A DNA stretch of 12,076 nucleotides. It comes from CAVQGZ01 sp964356295 (GTDB lineage Bacteria; Actinomycetota; Actinomycetes; Jiangellales; Jiangellaceae). The stretch lies in contig CAYHHE010000088.1 of the NCBI GenBank assembly GCA_964356295.1, forward strand, positions 1 to 12,076. Reading direction: 5' to 3'. Of the stretch, positions 1 through 6,340 are shown piece after piece. The position numbers and the translations under genes are program-made. Positions within the stretch are counted from its first letter, which is position 1; each line of letters begins with the position of its first letter. The notes beneath the pieces are model-generated. The model was not told the DNA's origin, made no database searches, and saw only the letters and a program-made list of their open reading frames with translations.

Positions 1-2
1 CC

Positions 3-527
3 AACGGCATCGTGCACGTCTCGGCCAAGGACCGGGGCACCGGCAAGGAGCAGTCGATGACGATCACCGGCGGCTCGGCGCTGCCCAAGGACGACATCGA
101 CCGCATGATGCGCGACGCCGAGGCGCACGCCGAGGAGGACCGCCGTCGCCGGGAGGAGGCCGAGACCCGCAACCAGGCCGAGGCGCTGGTGTACCAGACC
201 GAGAAGTTCCTCGCCGACAACGCCGAGGCGATCAGCAAGATACCGGCCGAGACCAAGGCCGAGACCGAGTCGGCCCTTGCCGAGCTGAAGAAGTCGCTGG
301 AGGGCGCGGACTACTCCGCGATCAAGGCCGGCGCCGAACGGCTCGCGACGGCAAGCTCAGCGATGGGCACCGCGATGTATGCGGCCGCCGGCCCGGCCAG
401 CGGGTCAGAGAGCGGGCCGGGGGCCGGGGAGGGCGGGTTCTCCGCCGGACCGGGTGAGCCCGGTGCCGACACCGGCGCGGACGAGGACGTGGTGGACGCC
501 GAGATCGTCGAGGAGGACCAGCGGTGA
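3..527 (+). CDS. dnaK: DnaK (Hsp70) chaperone, C-terminal part (5' end outside window)
   Basis: This is the last 174 residues of the ATP-dependent Hsp70 chaperone; the nucleotide-binding domain and most of the substrate-binding beta domain lie before the window. The frame opens with NGIVHVSAKDRGTGKEQ, the characteristic end of the beta-sandwich domain, followed by a helical lid rich in Glu, Ala and Lys (about residues 28-120 of this fragment). A Gly/Pro/Ala/Ser-rich flexible linker comes next, then an acidic tail, DAEIVEEDQR. In the cytoplasm DnaK binds exposed hydrophobic segments, with DnaJ stimulating ATP hydrolysis and GrpE exchanging nucleotide. In actinobacteria it is also the co-repressor partner of HspR. 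The stop codon overlaps the grpE start by 4 nt (GTGA), and the codons for the Glu-Glu-Asp tail contain the AGGAGG used by grpE. The gene's promoter is not in the window. Confidence 0.98.
   Translation, partial: NGIVHVSAKDRGTGKEQSMTITGGSALPKDDIDRMMRDAEAHAEEDRRRREEAETRNQAEALVYQTEKFLADNAEAISKIPAETKAETESALAELKKSLEGADYSAIKAGAERLATASSAMGTAMYAAAGPASGSESGPGAGEGGFSAGPGEPGADTGADEDVVDAEIVEEDQR
511..516 (+). promoter_or_regulatory. Ribosome binding site of grpE, inside dnaK
   Basis: AGGAGG lies 7 nt before the GTG at 524. It is formed by the codons of the acidic DnaK tail (GAG GAG GAC). This site, together with the GTGA stop/start overlap, fixes the grpE start and points to translational coupling of dnaK and grpE. 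Confidence 0.8.
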
Positions 528-1174
528 CCGACCGCCCACGCGGCGGGTCGGGCCCGGAGGAGCCCGACACCGGCCCGGTGATCCGGGACCGGCGCCGCAT
601 CGACCCCGTGACCGGTGCGGTGCGGGACCCCGGGTCGTTGCCCGGGGCCCCCCGCCCGTCGGTGCCGGACACAGCGGCGGCGGAGGCGGAGTCGGTGGTA
701 CGTGACATCGATGCCGAGATCCGGGAGGCCGAGGCGCTGGCCGCCGAGCTGGACGAGGTGCGGGCCAAGGAGGCCGCGCTGCTGGACGACCTGAAGCGGC
801 TGCAGGCCGAGTACGTCAACTACCGGCGGCGGGTGGAACGGGACCGAGACGTCGCGCGGGACACCGCTATCGCCGGGGTGCTCGAGCAGCTGCTTCCGGT
901 GCTCGACGACATCGGACGGGCCCGTGACCATGGTGACCTGGACGGGGCGTTCAAGACCGTCGCGGAGAACCTGGAGTCGGTCGTGACCAGGCTGGGCCTG
1001 GTGCGCTACGGCGAGGCAGGGGAGCCGTTCGACCCCGCCGTGCACGAGGCGCTGATGCACGCCCATGACGACGAGGTGAGCACCGCGACCTGCGTCCAGG
1101 TGCTGTTCCCCGGCTACCGGATCGGCGAGCGCATCCTGCGCGCCGCGCGAGTGGCGGTCGCGGAGCCCAGCTGA
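524..1174 (+). CDS. grpE: GrpE nucleotide exchange factor
   Basis: This 216-residue cytoplasmic co-chaperone dimerises and releases ADP from DnaK. Residues 1-55 are a polar, Pro/Gly/Arg-rich disordered extension that includes RDRRRIDPVTG, a type of leader common in actinobacterial GrpE. Residues about 60-115 form the long dimerisation helix (AKEAALLDDLKRLQAEYVNY). Residues about 116-155 form the four-helix part (VLEQLLPVLDDIGRA). Residues 160-212 form the beta-wing that contacts DnaK, with the family signature GEPFDPAVHEAL and the run VLFPGYRIGERILRAARV. The length fits the family once the leader is counted. The GTG start overlaps the dnaK stop and has its own AGGAGG, so the two proteins are probably made in proportion. 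A 31-nt gap separates it from dnaJ. I see nothing unusual in it. Confidence 0.97.
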   Translation: MTDRPRGGSGPEEPDTGPVIRDRRRIDPVTGAVRDPGSLPGAPRPSVPDTAAAEAESVVRDIDAEIREAEALAAELDEVRAKEAALLDDLKRLQAEYVNYRRRVERDRDVARDTAIAGVLEQLLPVLDDIGRARDHGDLDGAFKTVAENLESVVTRLGLVRYGEAGEPFDPAVHEALMHAHDDEVSTATCVQVLFPGYRIGERILRAARVAVAEPS

Positions 1175-1190
1175 CGAGGCGAGTTCGGAG

Positions 1191-1196
1191 GGAGGT
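1191..1196 (+). promoter_or_regulatory. Ribosome binding site of dnaJ
   Basis: GGAGGT, at the end of a longer GGAGGGAGGT run, sits 9 nt before the GTG at 1206. It is the only strong site in the 31-nt grpE-dnaJ gap and supports the GTG start. Confidence 0.75.
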
Positions 1197-1205
1197 GCAG
1201 ACCAC

Positions 1206-2393
1206 GTGAGCGTCCAGGACTGGGTGGAGAAGGACTTCTACAAGGTTCTCGGTGTCGACAAGTCCGCCAGTGCGGAGGAGATCAAGAAGGCCTACCGCAA
1301 GCTGGCACGTGAGCTGCACCCGGACCGGAACAAGGACAACAAGGGCGCCGAGGAGCGGTTCAAGGACGTCTCCGAGGCCTACGACGTCCTGTCCGACCCG
1401 AAGAAGCGTGCCGAGTACGACGAGACCCGCACCCTGTTCACCTCCGGACGGGCCGGCGGTGGGCCGTTCACGTTCGGCGGAGGACGCCCCGGCGCCGGTG
1501 GCCAGGGCGTTCCGTTCGACCTGTCCGACCTGCTCGGGCAGGCCGGCGGGGCCGGCGGAGTCGGCGACCTGTTCGGGACGATCTTCTCCGGCCGGGGGGC
1601 CCGCACGCCCGGCACCGGGCCTCGGCGTGGTGCCGATGTGGAGTCGGAGGTGACGCTGGGGTTCCGGGAGGCCGTCGACGGCGTCACCGTCCCGCTTCGG
1701 CTGACCAGCGGAGCGCCCTGCGAGACCTGCCGCGGCACCGGTGCGAAGGCCGGCACGGTTCCGCGGGTCTGCCCCTCGTGCGAGGGCACCGGCCAGGTGT
1801 CGCGGTCGGCGGGGCGGTTCGGCATCGCCGAGCCGTGCCGGGAGTGCCGTGGCCGAGGCCTGGTGGTGGACGACCCGTGCCCGGTGTGCCTGGGGTCGGG
1901 CCGCGGGCAGAAGACGCGCACCATGCGGGTGCGTATCCCGGCCGGGGTCCGGGACTCCCAGCGGATCAAGCTCAAGGGCAAGGGCGCTCCCGGCGAACGA
2001 GGCGGCCCGGCCGGCGACCTGTACGTGACGGTGCACGTCACGCCGGACAGGGTCTTCGGACGCAGCGCAGACAACCTCACGATCACCGTCCCGGTCACGT
2101 TCACCGAGGCGGCCCTGGGTGCCGAGGTCGGCGTGCCGACCATCGACGGGTCGACGGTGACGCTCAAGCTTCCGCCGGGCACCCCGAACGGGCGGACCAT
2201 GCGGGTACGCGGCAAGGGCGCATCACGCCAGGACGGCACCCGCGGCGACTTGCTCGTCACCATCGACGTGCAGGTTCCGCAGCGGGTGGACGGCAAGGCG
2301 AAGGAGGCCCTGCAGGCCTTTGCGGACGCCACCGCCGACGCCGACGTGCGGGCGGAGCTGATCCGCCAGGCGAGTGAGGCGGCCGCGCGATGA
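1206..2393 (+). CDS. dnaJ: DnaJ, class A (type I) Hsp40 co-chaperone
   Basis: This 395-residue cytoplasmic protein delivers unfolded substrates to DnaK and stimulates its ATPase. The J domain covers about residues 9-75, with the catalytic HPD at 38-40. A Gly/Phe-rich region follows (about 77-140). The zinc centre has four CxxCxGxG repeats starting at C172 (CETCRGTG), C189 (CPSCEGTG), C211 (CRECRGRG) and C225 (CPVCLGSG), and all eight cysteines are present. The C-terminal substrate-binding and dimerisation domains run to about residue 375. The position between grpE and hspR matches the DnaJ1 paralogue of actinobacteria; a second dnaJ elsewhere in the genome would be usual. The last codons overlap the hspR start (ATGA), which suggests coupling. 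The domain set is complete with no missing key residue. Confidence 0.97.
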   Translation: MSVQDWVEKDFYKVLGVDKSASAEEIKKAYRKLARELHPDRNKDNKGAEERFKDVSEAYDVLSDPKKRAEYDETRTLFTSGRAGGGPFTFGGGRPGAGGQGVPFDLSDLLGQAGGAGGVGDLFGTIFSGRGARTPGTGPRRGADVESEVTLGFREAVDGVTVPLRLTSGAPCETCRGTGAKAGTVPRVCPSCEGTGQVSRSAGRFGIAEPCRECRGRGLVVDDPCPVCLGSGRGQKTRTMRVRIPAGVRDSQRIKLKGKGAPGERGGPAGDLYVTVHVTPDRVFGRSADNLTITVPVTFTEAALGAEVGVPTIDGSTVTLKLPPGTPNGRTMRVRGKGASRQDGTRGDLLVTIDVQVPQRVDGKAKEALQAFADATADADVRAELIRQASEAAAR

Positions 2394-2824
2394 CCGACCG
2401 GTTCGAGATCCCTGCCGACGCCCCCGTGTATGTCATCTCGGTGGCCGCCGAGATGGCCGGGATGCACCCACAGACCCTGCGCCAGTACGACCGGCTCGGC
2501 CTGGTGACGCCCACCCGGACCGCCGGCGGCGGCCGTCGCTACTCGCTGCGCGACATCGTGACGCTGCGCGAGGTGCAGCGGCTGTCGCAGGACGAGGGCG
2601 TGAACCTCGCCGGGATCAAGCGCATCCTCGAGCTGGAGGATCAGGTCGGGGCCCTGCACCGCCGGCTCGTCGAGGCGATGAGCGAGCTGAGCGAGCTCGG
2701 CTCTGCGCTGGCTGCCGGCGGCTACCGGCGCACCTACCTTCCGGCCCGAGCCGGTGACCATCACCGGCTCGGTGCGACGACCCCGTCCACCGCGGTCGTG
2801 GTGTACCCGGCGCGGCGCCGCTGA
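2390..2824 (+). CDS. hspR: HspR, MerR-family heat-shock repressor
   Basis: This 144-residue regulator in actinobacteria represses its own operon and clpB by binding HAIR inverted repeats, with DnaK as co-repressor. The winged helix-turn-helix covers about residues 13-60: YVISVAAEMAGMHPQTLRQY, then RLGLVTPTRTAGGGRRYS. The stretch LSQDEGVNLAGIKRILELE (65-83) is nearly a signature of HspR. A coiled-coil segment follows (about 83-108). The C-terminus STAVVVYPARRR resembles the conserved end of mycobacterial HspR (recalled from memory). Between these, residues 119-128 are encoded by a perfect 12-bp inverted repeat. The ATG overlaps the dnaJ stop by 4 nt. No HAIR element (CTTGAGT-N7-ACTCAAG) is visible in the window; the operon operator should lie upstream of dnaK. 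Confidence 0.95.
   Translation: MTDRFEIPADAPVYVISVAAEMAGMHPQTLRQYDRLGLVTPTRTAGGGRRYSLRDIVTLREVQRLSQDEGVNLAGIKRILELEDQVGALHRRLVEAMSELSELGSALAAGGYRRTYLPARAGDHHRLGATTPSTAVVVYPARRR
2746..2772 (+). repeat. Perfect 12-bp inverted repeat within hspR, before clpB
   Basis: The left arm 2746-2757 (CCGAGCCGGTGA) and right arm 2761-2772 (TCACCGGCTCGG) are exact reverse complements around the 3-nt loop CCA. In RNA this would make a very stable hairpin ending 49 nt before the hspR stop and 89 nt before the clpB start. No T-run follows, so it is not a standard intrinsic terminator. It encodes HspR residues 119-128, a part that is poorly conserved in length. A role in attenuation, mRNA processing or protection of the upstream message is inference. 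Confidence 0.7.
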
Positions 2825-2846
2825 CACCACACGCAAGTAGGGCAAC

Positions 2847-2852
2847 AAGGAG
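2847..2852 (+). promoter_or_regulatory. Ribosome binding site of clpB
   Basis: AAGGAG lies 9 nt before the GTG at 2862 and decides the start. The 37-nt hspR-clpB gap (2825-2861) contains this site, but I see neither a HAIR repeat nor a convincing promoter in it. Confidence 0.75.
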
Positions 2853-2861
2853 AGTCCCCCG

Positions 2862-5519
2862 GTGACCGATCAGCTCACAACCAAGTCTCAGGAGGCCGTG
2901 TCCGCCGCGGTGCGCACCGCCGGCGGGGCCGGCAACCCGAACGTCGAGCCCATCCACCTGCTACGGGCGCTGCTGGCCCAGACCGACGGCACGACCCGTC
3001 CGCTGCTGGCCGCGGTGGGGGTGGACGCGGACCAGCTGATGCGCGAGGCCGACGCGGTCGCTGCGCGGCTGCCGTCGGCGTCCGGCGCGAGCGTCGGCGC
3101 GCCGGCGGCGTCCGGGTCGTTCTACCGCGTGCTGACCCAGGCAGGCGAGATCGCCTCCCAGATGGGCGACGAGTACGTCTCGACCGAGGACCTGCTGGTG
3201 GCGCTGGCCACCGTCGCGTCCTCGGCCCGGGACCTGCTGACCCGGGCCGGGGCGACTCCGGACCGGCTGCGGGAGGCGTTCTCGCAGGTACGGGGGTCGG
3301 CGCGGGTGACCTCGCCCGATCCTGAGGGCCAGTACAAGGCGCTGGAGAAGTACGGCCTCGACCTGACCGCGCGTGCCCGGGAGGGCAAGGTCGACCCGGT
3401 CATCGGCCGGGACGCCGAGATCCGCCGCGTGGTGCAGGTGCTGAGCCGGCGCATGAAGAACAACCCGGTGCTCATCGGGGAGCCCGGGGTCGGCAAGACC
3501 GCCGTGGTGGAGGGGCTGGCCCAGCGGATCGTCGCCGGGGACGTCCCGGAGTCGCTGCGCAACAAGTCCCTGATCGCGCTCGACCTCGCAGCGATGGTGG
3601 CCGGGGCGAAGTACCGGGGCGAGTTCGAGGAGCGCCTGAAGGCGGTGCTGAACGAGATCAAGGCTGCTGAGGGTCAGGTCGTCACCTTCATCGATGAGCT
3701 GCACACCGTCGTCGGCGCCGGGGCCGCCGAAGGTGCGATGGACGCCGGGAACATGCTCAAGCCGATGCTGGCCCGCGGCGAGCTGCGCATGATCGGCGCC
3801 ACCACGCTGGACGAGTACCGGGAGCGCATCGAGAAGGACCCGGCGCTGGAGCGCCGCTTCCAGCAGGTGTACGTGGGGGAGCCGAGCGTGGAGGACACGA
3901 TCGCGATCCTCCGCGGGCTCAAGGGACGCTACGAGGCCCACCACCAGGTCGCGATCGCCGACGCGGCTCTGGTCGCGGCGGCGGCTCTGTCGCACCGCTT
4001 CATCTCCGGCCGTCAGCTGCCGGACAAGGCCATCGACCTCGTCGACGAGGCCGCGTCCCGACTGCGGATGGAGATCGACTCCTCCCCGGTGGAGATCGAC
4101 GAGCTCCGCCGGGCGGTGGACCGGCTGCGGATGGAGGAGCTCGCGCTGGCCACCGAGGTGGACGAGGCGTCCAAGGAGCGGCTGGCCACGCTCCGCGCCC
4201 GGCTGGCCGACGAGCAGGAGCGACTGACGGCGCTGGTGGCCCGGTGGGAGCAGGAGAAGTCCGGGTTGAACCGGGTCGGTCAGCTCAAGGGACGCCTGGA
4301 CGAGCTGCAGATGATGGCTGAGGTCGCCCAGCGCGACGGGGACTACGAGACCGCGTCGCGGCTGCTGTACGGGGAGATCCCCGCCGTGGAGAAGGATCTC
4401 GCGCAGGCGGCCGCGGCCGCGCAGGCCACTGCGGCCTCCGAGCAGGCCCCGATGGTGTCCGACGAGGTGACCGCCGACGACATCGCAGACGTGGTGTCGG
4501 CGTGGACAGGCATCCCGGCCGGGCGGCTGCTGGAGGGCGAGACCGCGAAGCTGCTGCGGATGGAGGACGAGCTCGGCAGGCGGGTGATCGGTCAGCGGAC
4601 CGCGGTCGCCGCGGTGTCGGACGCTGTCCGCCGGGCGCGGGCGGGCATCTCCGACCCGAACCGACCCACCGGCTCGTTCCTGTTCCTCGGCCCGACCGGG
4701 GTCGGCAAGACCGAGCTGGTCAAGGCCTTGGCCGACTTCCTGTTCGACGACGAGCGCGCCATGGTGCGCATCGACATGAGCGAGTACTCCGAGAAGCACT
4801 CGGTGGCCCGCCTGGTCGGAGCCCCACCCGGGTACGTCGGCTACGAGGAGGGCGGCCAGCTCACCGAGGCGGTGCGCCGCCGCCCCTACAGCGTCATCCT
4901 GCTGGACGAGGTGGAGAAAGCCCACCCGGAGGTGTTCGACGTGCTGCTGCAGGTCTTCGACGACGGCCGCCTCACCGACGGGCAGGGCCGCACCGTCGAC
5001 CTGCGAAACACGATCCTGGTCATGACATCCAACCTCGGTTCCACCTACCTGGCCGACCCGACCCTGTCCGACGAGGCCAAGACCAACGCAGTGATGAGCG
5101 TGGTCCGCTCCTCGTTCAAGCCGGAGTTCCTCAACCGCCTCGACGACATCGTCATGTTCGACCCGCTGTCCACCCAGGACCTCGCCCGCATCGTCGACCT
5201 GCAGGTCGACCAGCTCGCCGCCCGACTCGCCGACCGGCGGCTGGCGCTCACGGTCACCGACGCCGCCCGGGAGTGGCTGTCGCTGACCGGGTACGACCCC
5301 GTCTACGGCGCCCGCCCGCTGAAGCGGCTCGTGCAGACCGCCATCGGGGACCAGCTGGCGCGGGAGATCCTGTCCGGGCAGGTCCACGACGGCGACACCG
5401 TTGTCGTCGACCGCGACCCCACCGGCGACCGGCTCACCGTCGGCCCGGGCGAGATCGCCGTCGGCCAACCGGCAGGCAGCGAGGACGCCGAGATCATCGA
5501 CGCCGAGCTGGTCGACTGA
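2862..5519 (+). CDS. clpB: ClpB (Hsp104) disaggregase
   Basis: This 885-residue hexameric AAA+ protein threads polypeptides out of aggregates and passes them to DnaK-DnaJ-GrpE. The Clp N domain covers about 1-150. NBD1 has Walker A GEPGVGKT at 206-213, Walker B FIDE at 276-279, pore loop KYRGEF and an arginine-finger pair at 331-332. The coiled-coil M domain (about 410-530) distinguishes ClpB from ClpC and ClpA. NBD2 has Walker A GPTGVGKT at 610-617, Walker B LLDE at 680-683, pore loop PPGYVGYEEGG and sensor-2 GARPLKR at 816-822. No ClpP-binding IGF-type loop was seen, which fits disaggregation rather than proteolysis. It follows hspR on the same strand with no visible separate promoter, so read-through from the dnaK operon is likely. 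The C-terminus ends in an acidic DAEIIDAELVD tail resembling that of DnaK. Confidence 0.98.
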   Translation: MTDQLTTKSQEAVSAAVRTAGGAGNPNVEPIHLLRALLAQTDGTTRPLLAAVGVDADQLMREADAVAARLPSASGASVGAPAASGSFYRVLTQAGEIASQMGDEYVSTEDLLVALATVASSARDLLTRAGATPDRLREAFSQVRGSARVTSPDPEGQYKALEKYGLDLTARAREGKVDPVIGRDAEIRRVVQVLSRRMKNNPVLIGEPGVGKTAVVEGLAQRIVAGDVPESLRNKSLIALDLAAMVAGAKYRGEFEERLKAVLNEIKAAEGQVVTFIDELHTVVGAGAAEGAMDAGNMLKPMLARGELRMIGATTLDEYRERIEKDPALERRFQQVYVGEPSVEDTIAILRGLKGRYEAHHQVAIADAALVAAAALSHRFISGRQLPDKAIDLVDEAASRLRMEIDSSPVEIDELRRAVDRLRMEELALATEVDEASKERLATLRARLADEQERLTALVARWEQEKSGLNRVGQLKGRLDELQMMAEVAQRDGDYETASRLLYGEIPAVEKDLAQAAAAAQATAASEQAPMVSDEVTADDIADVVSAWTGIPAGRLLEGETAKLLRMEDELGRRVIGQRTAVAAVSDAVRRARAGISDPNRPTGSFLFLGPTGVGKTELVKALADFLFDDERAMVRIDMSEYSEKHSVARLVGAPPGYVGYEEGGQLTEAVRRRPYSVILLDEVEKAHPEVFDVLLQVFDDGRLTDGQGRTVDLRNTILVMTSNLGSTYLADPTLSDEAKTNAVMSVVRSSFKPEFLNRLDDIVMFDPLSTQDLARIVDLQVDQLAARLADRRLALTVTDAAREWLSLTGYDPVYGARPLKRLVQTAIGDQLAREILSGQVHDGDTVVVDRDPTGDRLTVGPGEIAVGQPAGSEDAEIIDAELVD

Positions 5520-5536
5520 GCCGAGCCGTCGTTCGC

Positions 5537-5555
5537 TGGCCCGTCCGGCGGGCTA
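5537..5555. terminator. Possible bidirectional hairpin between convergent clpB and AMIN-like gene
   Basis: Positions 5537-5543 (TGGCCCG) can pair with 5549-5555 (CGGGCTA) around a 5-nt loop, including one G-T wobble. It sits in the 33-nt gap between clpB (+) and the next gene (-) and overlaps that gene's stop codon. No T-run is present on either side, so it is only a candidate terminator of the U-less type. Confidence 0.3.
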
Positions 5556-6263
5556 CTGCTCGACGTCGATGACGAGCCGGCTGGGCCCGTCGAGGGTCCA
5601 CGCCCGGAACGGCCGCTGCTGCTCCAGGCCGATCACCCAGACGACGACGGCCTCGAAGTCCTCCACGTTCACGACCTCGGTGACCACCTCGGTGTCGCTG
5701 GTGATGCGCTGCGGACCGGTGTAGACCGGGACCGCCTCGATGAGGTTGAACGCGGACGTCCCGTCCATCCGCACGCGCAGGAAGGCCTGCCCCTCGACCG
5801 GCACCGGGTCCCCAGGGATGCCGATGAACGGCGGGTCGGCGTACTCGACCCGGTAGGTCGGCACCACGTCGGTGAACTCGAAGACGACCCGGTCGTAGCC
5901 GGGCTGGGCCGCGCTGCGAACGTCGGCGATCCACGTGCCGTTCGGTGCCGGCTGGGTGCCGCCGCCGCTGAACGGGCCCAGCGACGCCCCCGGTACCGCC
6001 GGGGTGGTCGGAGCCGGCGCCGGGGAGGGTGTCGGTGTCGGCTGAGCCGTCGGTCCGGACGTCGGTGAGGCGCTCGGCGACGGGGTGGGTGAGGCCGTCT
6101 GCGCGGGGCTCGTCGTGGGCGTGGCCGTCGGGGACGCCGTGTCGTCCTCGTCCTGCCCCTGCAGGATCCACACCGCAAGGGCGACTACGGCGACGACCGC
6201 GACGGCGAGGAGTCCGATGAGCCACAGGGTGGGCCTGCGTGGAGTGCTCGGCTGCTGGGACAT
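5553..6263 (-). CDS. Membrane-anchored extracytoplasmic protein with AMIN-like domain
   Basis: This 236-residue protein has a short basic cytoplasmic start (MSQQPSTPRRP) and one transmembrane helix at about 14-35. A Pro/Ser/Thr-rich linker covers about 43-92, and a globular domain of about 135 residues should lie outside the membrane. The domain (GTWIADVRSAAQPGYDRVVFEF ... PSRLVIDVEQ) matches my recollection of the actinobacterial AMIN-like family: the opening is followed by the 'YDRVVFEF' strand and the protein ends on a 'RLVIDV' strand. AMIN-type domains often bind the cell wall or localise proteins, but no enzyme motif is seen, so the function is unknown. There is no lipobox cysteine, hence a helix anchor rather than a lipoprotein. 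I prefer the ATG at 6263 to a GTG at 6272, because GAGGTG (6275-6270) is well spaced for the ATG and overlaps the GTG. It probably follows the next upstream gene (77-nt gap) in one unit. Confidence 0.8.
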   Translation of the reverse strand: MSQQPSTPRRPTLWLIGLLAVAVVAVVALAVWILQGQDEDDTASPTATPTTSPAQTASPTPSPSASPTSGPTAQPTPTPSPAPAPTTPAVPGASLGPFSGGGTQPAPNGTWIADVRSAAQPGYDRVVFEFTDVVPTYRVEYADPPFIGIPGDPVPVEGQAFLRVRMDGTSAFNLIEAVPVYTGPQRITSDTEVVTEVVNVEDFEAVVVWVIGLEQQRPFRAWTLDGPSRLVIDVEQ

Positions 6264-6267
6264 GGCA

Positions 6268-6275
6268 CTCACCTC
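6268..6275 (-). promoter_or_regulatory. Ribosome binding site that decides the AMIN-like gene start
   Basis: On the minus strand, GAGGTGAG precedes the ATG at 6263. The GAGGTG core leaves a 6-nt spacer. The possible GTG start at 6272 lies inside this site and is therefore unlikely to be used. Confidence 0.65.
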
Positions 6276-6340
6276 GTTGTGACGCTACGACCGGCCCAGC
6301 AGGACGTCCAGAAGCGATCGTCCGGTGCGCTACAGGCTTC

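Noticed and set aside
1379..2848. Long minus-strand open frame opposite dnaJ and hspR
   Set aside because: Low-complexity Pro/Arg/Ser composition, no family features, and it lies opposite two clear genes.
1960..4300. CTCAAG/CTTGAG half-sites that could be HspR operator (HAIR) pieces
   Set aside because: They are Leu-Lys codons inside dnaJ and clpB, and none has a second half at the 7-nt spacing.
2961..5468. 835-codon open frame antisense to clpB
   Set aside because: Its composition mirrors the GC-rich third positions of clpB, it has no recognisable domain, and clpB itself is complete with all AAA+ motifs. It is a shadow frame.
4502..5572. 356-codon plus-strand frame overlapping clpB
   Set aside because: Arg/Pro/Gly-rich frame shifted from clpB with no domain; clpB reading is uninterrupted there.
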